Shown piece after piece: positions 17,929 to 26,108 of a DNA stretch of 64,000 bases. Positions within the stretch are counted from its first letter, which is position 1, and every line of letters starts with the position of its first letter. The position numbers and the translations under genes were made by a program. Under the pieces are notes generated by a model. That model made no database searches, had not been told where the DNA came from, and saw nothing but the letters and a program-made list of their open reading frames with translations. This stretch comes from Rhodopseudomonas rhenobacensis (GTDB lineage: Bacteria > Pseudomonadota > Alphaproteobacteria > Rhizobiales > Xanthobacteraceae), in contig NZ_JACHIH010000017.1 of NCBI RefSeq assembly GCF_014203125.1, forward strand, positions 1 through 64,000, read 5' to 3'.

Positions 17929-19139
17929 CGGCCGCGGATTATCGAGGGCGAACCCGTCTTCTCATTCTTCAGCCGACGCCGTTTTGTAACATCGATTGCG
18001 GCTATTGCTATCTCCCCGATCGCAACGATCGGCATCGCATGTCCTTTGATATTGTCGAGGCCGCAGTCCGACTGGTGTTTCAGCACGAACTTGCTGCACA
18101 AGACTTTACCGTCGTCTGGCATGGTGCAGAACCGCTCGTTCTGCCGGTGTCATGGTATCGGCACGCTTTCGCAGCGGCATCCCGCGGCGCCCCACAAGGA
18201 ACGGTGCTGGCGCATGCCATGCAAACAAATGCGACGTTGATCAACGATGAATGGTGCGACTTTTTCCTCGAGAACTCGATCCGGGTCGGGGTGAGCATCG
18301 ACGGCCCGGCGCGTCTCCATGACGCCAGGCGGCGGACACGATCAGGAAAAGCGACGCACGCACGCGTGGTCGAAGGCATCCAATTGCTGCAGCGGAAGAA
18401 TGTGCCGTTCCATGTCATCTGCGTCATTGGCCAGCAGACACTGGACGCCGCCGATGAGTTGGCGGATTTTTTTGTGAGCCATGGAATTCGAGATGTGGGA
18501 TTCAATATCGAGGAAATCGAAGGAGCCAACAAGACCTCGTCCCTGCAAGCGAGCGGGACACGCAACCGACTTGACAAATTTTTTGCACGGTTCTTTGGGC
18601 TTGCCCAAGCAGCGAACCCTCCACTCGTCATCCGAGAGCGTGAAGAGCTGCTCGGTGCGCTTCGCCACCCCGCTTTTGGTCTCCTCTCGCACAATCCCCA
18701 AAATGAAGCATTCGGATTTCTTTCGGTATCGTCGCGCGGCGCTGTCTTCACCTTCTCACCCGAACTCGCAGGTTTGCACAACGAGACATACGGCGACATG
18801 TCGATTGGTCGATTGCCCGAGGATGACTTGAACTCGCTCTTGGCTGGCGAGGCCCTCCGCAAAATGTGGACCGACATCGAAGTCGGGATCCACACGTGCC
18901 GAAATACATGCGAATACTTTGACCTATGTTTGGGCGGTGCGCCGGCCAACAAGCTAGCGGAACACGGCAGTTTCGCGGCGGCAGGGACTTTGCACTGTCA
19001 TCTATACTACCAAGGCGTTGCCGATGCCGTGCTGTTTGATCTCGAACAACTGTTGAGTTGCCAAGCGCCTAGGGCTCAACTGCCACAAATCCGTACCGCT
19101 GCTCATGCTAACTGCGACGGCACGGCGGCATTGGATTGA
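17925..19139 (+). CDS. Radical SAM/SPASM peptide maturase, GrrM/OscB-like
   Basis: Translation starts at a GTG that overlaps the precursor stop, with GGAGGA four bases upstream. The product has 404 residues. The radical SAM cluster motif is CNIDCGYC (Cys21, Cys25, Cys28) within LQPTPFCNIDCGYCYLPDR. The sequences WHGAEPLVLP, SIDGPARLHD and GFNIEEIEGA agree with the GrrM/OscB family of cyclophane-forming maturases. The C-terminal SPASM-like region has CRNTCEYFDLCLGGAPANK and a further Cys in TLHCH, enough for auxiliary iron-sulfur clusters. The predicted reaction is formation of aromatic-to-Asn C-C crosslinks in the adjacent precursor. No dedicated protease or transporter gene follows. The enzyme class is clear; the exact ring topology is inference. 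Confidence 0.85.
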   Translation: MTAADYRGRTRLLILQPTPFCNIDCGYCYLPDRNDRHRMSFDIVEAAVRLVFQHELAAQDFTVVWHGAEPLVLPVSWYRHAFAAASRGAPQGTVLAHAMQTNATLINDEWCDFFLENSIRVGVSIDGPARLHDARRRTRSGKATHARVVEGIQLLQRKNVPFHVICVIGQQTLDAADELADFFVSHGIRDVGFNIEEIEGANKTSSLQASGTRNRLDKFFARFFGLAQAANPPLVIREREELLGALRHPAFGLLSHNPQNEAFGFLSVSSRGAVFTFSPELAGLHNETYGDMSIGRLPEDDLNSLLAGEALRKMWTDIEVGIHTCRNTCEYFDLCLGGAPANKLAEHGSFAAAGTLHCHLYYQGVADAVLFDLEQLLSCQAPRAQLPQIRTAAHANCDGTAALD

Positions 19140-19763
19140 AACCCCAAATAGTTGCATTCTTGCAGGTGCAGGAGCTGAGACGATGCGAACCAGTGCCGCA
19201 TATGCCGTACGTCCGAATGCATAGATCTGCATTTCATCGTTCACATCCGCCAGGAAAGGTGCTGCACGCTGGATTGTTTTCAAAGGGACAAGCAGCCTCT
19301 ATCTCATTTCGGTCAACCAATTTTTAGATCCCTTCGAGGGAGCGGTTGCCGTCCCGACCGGCGCGCCCCAACTGACTCACGCTACTCGGCAATGGAGCGA
19401 ACGGAGCACGCGTTCTTCCAACTAAGACGACTTACCAAGTTGAACTATTGGTGTCGTGCGGACTTCGAAAGCGGCGCCATGTGGAAGTTGTACTTCGGAG
19501 AAAGCAAGGGATTGCTTTATGCACTTCCACAGAGCGCATCCAAGTGGTTTTGAAACCATTTTGGTTGCAGCCTGAATTCGGCACAGAGGACTTTTGGTGC
19601 TGCCAGGTGAGATACATCAACCTGATTCAGGTCGGATGGCTTCCGAAACTCTTGAGCGGTTCTGTTTCAAACATCGGATTCTTGAGTGGGAAGGCGAATT
19701 TCCGCTGGCGATCTCTCTGCAATTGAGCAGACGAATTCGGTGTAACAGACCCGGAGGAAGGTA
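19140..19763. other. Non-coding or decayed stretch at the end of the island
   Basis: No gene is supported here. Several short frames exist, but none shows a family pattern or a convincing ribosome binding site, and base composition is lower in GC than the chromosome to the right. A short stem, CCCT-TCG-AGGG, lies at about 19330-19340, but its T-run precedes rather than follows it, so I do not call it a terminator for the maturase gene. The stretch is best read as eroded mobile DNA. Confidence 0.45.
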
Positions 19764-20006
19764 TCACCGTTTTCGTTGATGTTGCGGCCAGACCTTGAAG
19801 CGGTTGGGATGATCGTGGCCGCGATAGCCCTTGTCGACATGGATGCGCTGGATCTCTACGCCAGTCAGGTCCTGCAGATCGGCAATTATCGGACCGAGCG
19901 TGTGGCCATCAAACGGGTTGCCGTGCAGCGCCTTGGCGTCCAGCACTATCTGGCCGCTCGTCGGTGCGATGACCGGGGTGACCACCGAGACCTTGCAGCG
20001 CGCCAT
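19764..20006 (-). mobile_element. IS5-family transposase internal fragment
   Basis: The minus-strand reading carries KVSVVTPV, LDAKALHGNPFDGHTLGP and IHVDKGYRGHDHPNRFKVW. These are the conserved catalytic-core blocks of IS5-group transposases common in Bradyrhizobiaceae. Both the N-terminus and the C-terminus with the last catalytic glutamate are missing, so the copy is dead. On its right it abuts the integrase remnant, which suggests that it inserted into, or recombined with, that gene. I could not identify terminal inverted repeats. Confidence 0.75.
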
Positions 20007-20036
20007 TGCCGATGGATCGGATAGACAGAAGGCTTT

Positions 20037-20434
20037 TCAATTGCCCGCGTAATGGCATCTTCCTCGCCCTCGAAGAGCCGCCGTTCACGTTCCCCGTGGG
20101 CTGCGGCACGCCTTGTTGGCGCTTCCAAAGCGAAGTTGTCGGAATAGCTATATAAACGTTCTCTTTGGTGGATCATCCACTCGTAGACCGCCGAGATGCC
20201 ATCCCCGTCGCGCGCATCGCGGAAGTCGGCGAAATCGGAAACGATCAGGTCCCGGATGCGTTTTTGGGGGAAGTCCTCCCGGCCTAACATCTGGAGCATT
20301 GCAGCCTCCTGCGACGCCATTCTCGGACCCTGATCCGATACGCATCCAGTGCCTCCGCAGCGCTCCTGGAGCCAACCAAACGACCGAGAGGATTTGGGCT
20401 CGAGCCGAGGATAACGCCATCTGCCCGGCTTCAT
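20037..20434 (-). pseudogene. Truncated tyrosine recombinase (phage/island integrase)
   Basis: The minus-strand frame contains RIRDLIVSDFADFRDARDGD, like the core-binding domain of tyrosine integrases. It then has ERERRLFEGEEDAITRAI, which matches the segment that opens the catalytic domain in many Rhizobiales integrases. The frame loses homology at about 20037, where IS5-like sequence begins. The catalytic Arg-His-Arg-Tyr box is therefore gone and the protein cannot recombine DNA. Sequence between the two blocks is also shorter than expected, which suggests an internal deletion. Its place about 230 bases left of the tRNA-Ser fragment fits an integrase that once used that tRNA as target. Confidence 0.55.
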
Positions 20435-20662
20435 GGCCCTCTCTGTCGCACTCAGCAGAGCTTCCCGGCATCCTTCTTTGCGAACGTTTTGCTGATGGAT
20501 TTTGAGGCAGTGGCCCCTGAAAAGTGTCCGCCAGACGCGCCGTCGCGGTCCACTTTGCTCCGCGCCTAATCAAGCTCGACATGGCGTTTTCCGTTCCAAT
20601 CTGCAACAATGCTGCAACAAGCATGAAGTAACGCGAAAAACTTCAATTTAATCAATGTTAAA

Positions 20663-20727
20663 CACCGGTCTTGAAAACCGGCGTGCCCGCAAGGGTACCG
20701 TGGGTTCGAATCCCACCCCTTCCGCCA
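20663..20727 (+). other. 3' fragment of tRNA-Ser(UGA): probable island attachment site
   Basis: The sequence contains a complete anticodon arm (CCGGT/ACCGG stem, loop CTTGAAA, anticodon TGA), a long class II variable arm, a T-arm (GTGGG TTCGAAT CCCAC), the 3' acceptor strand and an encoded CCA at 20725-20727. The 5' acceptor strand (GGAAGGG would be needed) and the D-arm are absent upstream, so this is not a working tRNA gene. A fragment starting at the anticodon stem is the standard scar of integration by tyrosine recombinases into tRNA genes. The orientation puts the integrated DNA on the left and the old chromosome on the right. Confidence 0.85.
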
Positions 20728-20929
20728 GATCCATATACTAAGGTATTGAAATTGGTGGCAAATAGCTGATCGGCGTGCTTTGACCCAGCATTGCCCTAGC
20801 GCCGTTTACCCCTCCTCGGCGGAGGCACGCCAATTTCTCAGAGCGAACACGGCCCCTAGGAATGAATGCCGGGAAAGGTCGGCCGGCCCCGGCCGTTCGT
20901 TCTCCGAAGGAATTGACGCCGCGCCGCTT

Positions 20930-21267
20930 GAGTCGCGTTCTGTCGCGGAGTTGCGTGGCGTTGGTTGTAAGAGTTCCCATGTCCCTATCGTCCTGCCGGA
21001 CGGCCGCAATCTGGTGACGCTCGACGACGCCCGCCGGCATCTATGGCCCGCCGGCATCTACGGGCTGCCGGCATCTATGGGCTGCCGAAAGCGCGGCACC
21101 GCGACGCCGATGTGAACACGGCAAAGTCAGTTCTGATAGTGGTCGAGGGCCGCGGCCCGGTTATGCGCAAATGCGGCCTTGGGCGCGTCCTCTACAGCCC
21201 CGGAAAATTCGGGACCCAGCAAATGAAAAGCGGCGGGGCGGCGGCTACGGGCACGGGATCGGCATAG
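20930..21267 (+). pseudogene. Small conserved hypothetical protein, frameshifted by a tandem repeat
   Basis: One frame reads VLPDGRNLVTLDDARRHL. A second frame continues LPKARHRDADVNTAKSVL and VVEGRGPVMRKCGLGRVL. Together they resemble a short hypothetical protein common in Bradyrhizobium, of the general form LPDGR..TL.DA...I..LPKAEHDA....A..AL..VAE.GGP.M. The two halves are separated and put out of frame by a 17-base tandem repeat. I take the gene to be broken. No function is known to me for the family. Confidence 0.4.
21029..21087 (+). repeat. 17-bp tandem repeat, about 3.5 copies
   Basis: The units at 21029-21045, 21046-21062 and 21063-21079, and a partial unit at 21080-21087, share the core GCCGGCATCTA. 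Because 17 is not a multiple of three, copy-number change shifts the reading frame. This explains the break in the small gene around it. Confidence 0.8.
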
Positions 21268-21362
21268 CTAGGAGATAGCAACCAGTTTAACTATTCTGTT
21301 CCGCTGAACTTCATCCGTATAGCAATCTGGTTCCCATCCAGGAACATACGTGCGGCAGAATC

Positions 21363-21578
21363 ATGAAACTCGTACAGATCAGGGGCCATATCGCCTCTTA
21401 TGGCCAACACCAAATGCTGCCTGCTGGCTATCGTTACGCTTGGCTCGAATTCGTTGAGGAATCGGGACAACGTTTGACAATCAACGACGTTTGGGCGTCG
21501 ACAAATGATCCCCTTATCCTCGATGAAGACGGCGACGAAGCCGCACGAATCCGTCGCGGGCAAGCCATCGAGATCTGA
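21363..21578 (+). CDS. Hypothetical 71-residue protein
   Basis: The frame begins MKLVQIRGHIASYGQHQMLP and continues with AGYRYAWLEFVEESGQRLTI, DVWASTNDPLILDEDGDE. The amino-acid make-up looks like a real small globular protein rather than a shadow frame: balanced charges, regular hydrophobic spacing and few Arg/Pro runs. I do not recognise the family. There is no strong ribosome binding site, and a longer minus-strand frame of 183 codons overlaps it, so the call is tentative. Confidence 0.35.
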   Translation: MKLVQIRGHIASYGQHQMLPAGYRYAWLEFVEESGQRLTINDVWASTNDPLILDEDGDEAARIRRGQAIEI

Positions 21579-21911
21579 GAGCAGGAACCGCCAGCTTCGA
21601 GCAAACCGGCGGCGTAGACCGCCGCGCTCCAAAACTTTGCCCTGGTAACTACCGTTGCCATTTGCAGACTGGCCTCCTCCCGCGGGTTCGCCATTGTTCC
21701 GGTATGTTGTAGCGCCCGCTACGATGCCGCCGTAGGGCCTGTCCAGTAAACCCGTGAAAGATTCTTCCAATTTCGACGAGACGCTGGGATGCGGCGACGA
21801 AGCGATCGCCCGCAGACGAGACGCTTCGATATCAAATAGCACGCATTAGAGAGCACATTTCGGAGCTAATATCCTATCCTCCGCCCATCGAACGATGCCG
21901 GAGGAAGGCCG
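21579..21911. other. Upstream region of the ACC deaminase gene
   Basis: No gene is supported in this stretch. A minus-strand frame crosses it but shows no family-like sequence. The promoter of acdS must lie in the right part. No divergent Lrp-type regulator gene is present beside acdS, although one is common in other bacteria. Confidence 0.4.
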
Positions 21912-22931
21912 TTGTCGCTGTTGCAGAAGTTCGAACGCTACTCCCTGACTTTCGGCCCGACGCCGATCGAGCGTCTGCCGCGGCTGTCGGCGGCCCTCGG
22001 CGGAAAGGTCGAGATCTACGCCAAGCGCGACGACTGCAATTCGGGTCTCGCCATGGGCGGCAACAAGCTCAGGAAGCTTGAATACATTGTGCCGGACGCG
22101 ATCGCCTCGGGCGCCGACACACTCGTCTCGATCGGCGGCGTCCAATCGAACCATACCCGCATGGTCGCGGCGACCGCGGCGAAGATCGGCATGAAATGCG
22201 TGGTGATCCAGGAGAATTGGGTGCCGCACCATGACGCCGTCTATGATCGCGTCGGCAACATCCTGATGACCCGTCTGATGGGTGCGGATAGCCGGCTGGT
22301 CGACGCCGGCTTCGACATTGGCATCCGCAGCAGCTGGGAAGAAGCGATCATGTCGGTCACCAATGCCGGCGGAAAGCCCTACCCGATCCCGGCTGGCGCC
22401 TCGATGCACAAATATGGCGGCCTTGGATATGTCGGCTTCGCGGAAGAAGTCGCCGGACAGGAACACGCGCTCGGCTTCAGTTTCGACTACATCGTCAGCT
22501 GTGTCGTCACCGGCTCGACCCAGGCCGGCATGATCGTCGGCTTTGCCGACCAGGGCCGGGCAGATCGGGTCATCGGCATCGACGCCTCCGGCACCATCGA
22601 GCGGACCAGGGCGCAGGTGCGCGGCATCGTCGACCACACCGCCGCCCTGGTCGGATTGCGCCGCGCCGTGCGCGACGACGAGATTGTCATCAATCCGGAC
22701 TACGCTTATCCCGCCTATGGCGTTCCGTCCGACGCGACCAACGAGGCGATCCGGCTCGCCGCCCGGACCGAAGCGATGATCACCGATCCGGTCTACGAGG
22801 GAAAATCGATGCAGGGCTTGATAGCACTGACGCGCGAGGGCTTCTTTCCGGAGGGCTCCCGGGTTCTCTACGCGCACCTCGGCGGTGCCCCGGCGATCAA
22901 CGGCTACAGCTACTATTACAAGGACGGCTGA
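21912..22931 (+). CDS. acdS: 1-aminocyclopropane-1-carboxylate deaminase
   Basis: The enzyme is PLP-dependent and converts the ethylene precursor ACC to 2-oxobutyrate and ammonia in the cytoplasm; it lets plant-associated bacteria lower plant ethylene. The product has 339 residues, the usual length. The start is the TTG at 21912 because GGAGGA lies six bases upstream. The PLP lysine is Lys52 in [11 protein letters not shown], and the substrate-binding serine lies in GGVQSNHTR. The sequence [10 protein letters not shown] supplies the Tyr-Glu pair, and YAHLGG the Leu, that separate true ACC deaminases from D-cysteine desulfhydrases. The gene stands alone just to the right of the island border. 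The usual neighbouring regulator acdR is missing, although an Lrp-type gene lies 8 kb away at 30537. Confidence 0.95.
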   Translation: MSLLQKFERYSLTFGPTPIERLPRLSAALGGKVEIYAKRDDCNSGLAMGGNKLRKLEYIVPDAIASGADTLVSIGGVQSNHTRMVAATAAKIGMKCVVIQENWVPHHDAVYDRVGNILMTRLMGADSRLVDAGFDIGIRSSWEEAIMSVTNAGGKPYPIPAGASMHKYGGLGYVGFAEEVAGQEHALGFSFDYIVSCVVTGSTQAGMIVGFADQGRADRVIGIDASGTIERTRAQVRGIVDHTAALVGLRRAVRDDEIVINPDYAYPAYGVPSDATNEAIRLAARTEAMITDPVYEGKSMQGLIALTREGFFPEGSRVLYAHLGGAPAINGYSYYYKDG

Positions 22932-23132
22932 GCCGACCACCGCCTCCCATCCACCTTCCCAACACGCTGCCGCCGGTCTGGCGACAGCCCGGTCAGGGGA
23001 TGGCTTTGGCTCGAATGCCGCGCCATGTCGGCGCGGCATCGCAACAACGAGAAGCGTCACTCCCTTGCGGACAGACGCCGCCACATCGACCTAACCCGAG
23101 TTCGACCCAACGCAAACAGAAGGAAACGTATC

Positions 23133-23897
23133 ATGGGACTCACACGTCGCTCGCTGGCCCTCGCCAGCACCATGCTGTTCGCCCTTGCGGCCGCCGTGCC
23201 AGCCCGCGCCGCCGAGCCGGTCAAAAACGTCGTCATCGTTCATGGCGCGCTCGCCGACGGGTCGGGTTGGCGCAAGGTGCACGACTTGCTCATTGCCAAG
23301 GGCCTCAACGTCTCCATCGTGCAGCCTCCGATGACCACGCTCGAAGCCGACGTGAGCGCCGCGAAGCGAATGCTCGATCTGCAGGATGGCCCGTCGGTGC
23401 TCGTCGGCCACAGCTATGGCGGGATGATCATCACCGAGGCCGGTAATGCCGACAACGTCGCCAGCCTGGTCTATGTCGCCGCCTTCCAGCCGGACGCCGG
23501 CGAGAACCTGCTCGAGCTCGCCGGCCGGACGCCTGCCGCGACGACGGGCATCAAGCCGACGTCCGACGAGTTCCTCTACCTCGATCCGAAGGTCTATGCC
23601 GCGGACTTTGCCGCCGACCTCCCCGCGGCGGACGCCCGGTTCATGGCGAACTCCCAGGTCCTGCCGTCCAAGGTGGCTTTCGAGACCAGGATCAAGCAAC
23701 CGGCGTGGAAGACCAAGAAAAGCTGGGCGCTCATCGCGACCGCCGATCGCGCGATCAACCCGGACTTGATGCGCACCATGGCCAAGCGCGCCGCCAGCAC
23801 GACGGTCGAGGTCAAGAGCAGCCATGCGGTCTTCATGTCGCAGCCGCAGGCCGTCGCGGATCTGATCGAGAAAGCCTCCAAGGCAGCCGCGGATTGA
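23133..23897 (+). CDS. Exported alpha/beta hydrolase
   Basis: The ATG at 23133 is preceded by AAGGA and starts a 254-residue protein with a signal peptide (LALASTMLFALAAAVPARAAE), so the mature enzyme should be periplasmic or secreted. The fold is a small alpha/beta hydrolase: an oxyanion HGALADGSGW block, the nucleophile elbow GHSYGG and a C-terminal His in SSHAVF. The sequence resembles the esterase/salicylate-hydrolase-like family often annotated simply as alpha/beta hydrolase. The substrate is not predictable. It follows acdS by about 200 bases in the same direction, and a GC-rich hairpin follows its stop. Confidence 0.8.
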   Translation: MGLTRRSLALASTMLFALAAAVPARAAEPVKNVVIVHGALADGSGWRKVHDLLIAKGLNVSIVQPPMTTLEADVSAAKRMLDLQDGPSVLVGHSYGGMIITEAGNADNVASLVYVAAFQPDAGENLLELAGRTPAATTGIKPTSDEFLYLDPKVYAADFAADLPAADARFMANSQVLPSKVAFETRIKQPAWKTKKSWALIATADRAINPDLMRTMAKRAASTTVEVKSSHAVFMSQPQAVADLIEKASKAAAD

Positions 23898-23901
23898 GCA
23901 G

Positions 23902-23924
23902 CTGCCCCCGGCATCCCGGGGCAG
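23902..23924 (+). terminator. Hairpin terminator after the hydrolase gene
   Basis: A seven-base stem, CTGCCCC/GGGGCAG, with a nine-base loop starts five bases after the TGA stop and is followed by a T-rich TGATTGTTT. It lies between the rightward hydrolase and the leftward oxidoreductase. Confidence 0.55.
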
Positions 23925-24026
23925 TGATTGTTTGACGCCGGCGGCGGGTCGGCTGATCGGCTTCGTACGCAACCAGCGGACGGCAATCCCGAATGCCGTC
24001 CGCAACAAATTGTTGGACGTCCGCCA

Positions 24027-25667
24027 CTAAACGCTGATTGGCTCGACGGCATCGAATGAGTTGTCATGCGCGGCGCAGATCATGTCGGCGGCGCGTTCGC
24101 CGATGACGACGCAGGGAGCCATCGTGTTGCCCGAAGTGATCCGCGGCATGATGGACGAATCCGCGATCCTGAGATTCTCAATTCCGTAGACCCGGAGCCT
24201 GCGGTCGACCACAGCCATCGCGTCGCGGCCCATCTTGGCCGTGCCGCATTGATGCCAGTAAGTCACCGCCGAGTTCCTGATGAACTGGTCCAATGCTCCG
24301 CGGTCGCCCTGCTGCGGCACGACCTCGCGCTGCACCAGCCGGCCGAACGCCGGATGATTGCCGATCTCGCGACAGAGCGCGATGGTCGCGCGCGCGGCCG
24401 CCATGTCCTCGGGCGCGCTGAGCGCGTTGGGCTCGATCAGCATGGCGTCGCCGACATCGGGACCGGAGAGCCGAAGCCGCCCGCGGCTTTTCGGTTGAGC
24501 CAGCCCGGCAAACATCGTCCAGCCATGCTCGGGTGGCGCGATCCCCACCTCGGCCGGCGACGGAACGGCGAAGCCGAGCTGGCACTGCAGGATGTCGGGC
24601 GCGTCCAGCCGGGCATCGCTCTTCCAGTACAATTTCGCCTCGCACCCACCGCTGCCGACCTCCTGCGGCCGCAGATACTCCCAGGTGCAGCCGAACGCGA
24701 CGTGGTCCTGGTGGTTTTGGCCGACGCCCGGCAGATGCTGCACCACGTCGATGCCATGAGCGCGTAGCTCATCCTCAGGGCCGATGCCGGATTGCATCAG
24801 CACTTTCGGCGTGTTGACGGCGCCCAGCGACAGCACCACCTCGCAGCGCGCATCGAACGTCATCAACCGATCGCCGACCAAGGCTTGCACCCCGACCGCC
24901 TTGTTGCCGTCCAGGACGAGGCGGCAGACGGTCGCGTCGGTCAGCACCGTCAGGTTCGGCTGGTGCATCCGCGGATAGGTGTAGGACTGATGGACGGACT
25001 GCCGCTTGCCGTTCTTGATCCGCAGGTCCGCGATCGCCACGCCGCCGGCGGCTTCCATCATCTCGCCGTTCGGACTGTCGAAACGCGGAAGGCCGATCAT
25101 GTTCGCGGCCTCGACCATCGCGCTGGCGACCGGCCTCGGTTGCGCCGGCTGTTCGACATGCACCGGACCGCCCGACCCGCGCCGGCGCGGATCGGGATGG
25201 CCTTGCCAGTTCTCGATACGGCGATAGGTGTCGAGCACGGCCTCGTAGCCCCAGCACGCATCGCCCGCCTCCGCGGCGAAATAGTCCCAGTCCGAGCGAT
25301 GACCGCGCGCCCAGACCATGACGTTGATACTCGATCCGCCGCCGAGCCCCTTCCCCATGTTGAGCGGAAGACGACGCCCATTCAGGGTCGGACTGGGCTG
25401 GCTCTCGAACGCCCAGTCGCGCTCGGTGCCGAGATTTAGCGGCCACATCGCAGGCTCGACGAGCCGCGGCGACATCTCGCCGCCGCCCGCTTCCAACAGC
25501 AGCACTCTCGCCTCGGGCTTCTCGGCCAGCCGCGCCGCGACCACGCAGCCCGCCGAGCCGGCGCCGCACACGATGAAATCGAAGCCGTCCGCCAACCGCC
25601 GACCGAGCCGGCTCTGGTTTTCCGCCACAGCCCGGGCGTGATCCCTGTCCTGCGTATCCTGTGTCAT
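24027..25667 (-). CDS. GMC-family FAD oxidoreductase (choline dehydrogenase-like)
   Basis: The ATG at 25667 with AAGGA upstream gives 546 residues. The N-terminal FAD-binding fingerprint is FDFIVCGAGSAGCVVAARL followed by LLLEAGG. GMC signature 1 appears as GKGLGGGSSINVMVW, and a second signature as LSLGAVNTPKVLMQSGIGP. The C-terminal catalytic block has TYWHQCGTAKMG and a final GNTMAPCVVIGERAAD. Enzymes of this family oxidise alcohols, including choline, polyethylene glycol and long-chain alcohols; the substrate here cannot be told. The gene is transcribed toward the hydrolase and stands alone. An upstream extension of the frame is possible but has no homology and is ignored. Confidence 0.9.
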   Translation of the reverse strand: MTQDTQDRDHARAVAENQSRLGRRLADGFDFIVCGAGSAGCVVAARLAEKPEARVLLLEAGGGEMSPRLVEPAMWPLNLGTERDWAFESQPSPTLNGRRLPLNMGKGLGGGSSINVMVWARGHRSDWDYFAAEAGDACWGYEAVLDTYRRIENWQGHPDPRRRGSGGPVHVEQPAQPRPVASAMVEAANMIGLPRFDSPNGEMMEAAGGVAIADLRIKNGKRQSVHQSYTYPRMHQPNLTVLTDATVCRLVLDGNKAVGVQALVGDRLMTFDARCEVVLSLGAVNTPKVLMQSGIGPEDELRAHGIDVVQHLPGVGQNHQDHVAFGCTWEYLRPQEVGSGGCEAKLYWKSDARLDAPDILQCQLGFAVPSPAEVGIAPPEHGWTMFAGLAQPKSRGRLRLSGPDVGDAMLIEPNALSAPEDMAAARATIALCREIGNHPAFGRLVQREVVPQQGDRGALDQFIRNSAVTYWHQCGTAKMGRDAMAVVDRRLRVYGIENLRIADSSIMPRITSGNTMAPCVVIGERAADMICAAHDNSFDAVEPISV

Positions 25668-25926
25668 CTCTTTATCCTTGATTGACGCCGGTCTGGCGGC
25701 TTCGATTGAGTGAATTGGCAGCGTCTGACGGTCCGATGCGATCGGATCGCCGGCATCGTTTTCGGGCCATCCGCAAGACAGACCATCTCGAATGCGGATG
25801 TCGGGGGTGTTGCAGCGGCGGCGCCAAGCGTTACAAATGAAAGATGGAGCGCAACGCATCGGTCTTGGAACTGGCGCGCGACCCATCATCGCCGCCGGAA
25901 ACGTGGGACGGCGCATGCGACGCAGG

Positions 25927-26073
25927 TCAGACCCGCATCCGTTCGACGTCGTCGATGAAGCGCGCGAGGTAGTGATTGTACTCGGCCGCGAGATGCCAGA
26001 ACGGCGCGTGCCCGACATACGACGGCATTTCATCCCTGGCGATTTTCGCTACAGCTATCGGGTCAGTCGCCTT
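25927..26073 (-). pseudogene. C-terminal remnant of an alpha/beta hydrolase
   Basis: The minus-strand reading ends with DPIAVAKIARDEMPSYVGHA followed by PFWHLAAEYNHYLARFIDDV. This looks like the last helix-strand-helix of an alpha/beta hydrolase, including the catalytic His in VGHAPFW. Nothing upstream on that strand encodes the rest, because the kinase gene starts at once. I read it as a truncated leftover. The 250 bases between it and the oxidoreductase start show nothing else. Confidence 0.45.
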
Positions 26074-26108
26074 CGGCTCACGGCTGTGCGCGGAGCGATA
26101 CTCTTCGG

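Noticed and set aside
20638-20727. A complete tRNA-Ser gene
   Set aside because: The 5' acceptor strand and D-arm cannot be found upstream of the anticodon stem, so only the 3' part exists.
21029-21087. CRISPR array
   Set aside because: The 17-base units are directly adjacent without spacers, and no cas genes are present, so it is a simple tandem repeat.
21291-21842. A 183-codon minus-strand frame
   Set aside because: No family pattern or ribosome site was seen, and it overlaps a more protein-like plus-strand frame. I could not support it as a gene.
24792-25439. A 215-codon plus-strand frame
   Set aside because: It lies fully antisense to the GMC oxidoreductase and has shadow-type composition.
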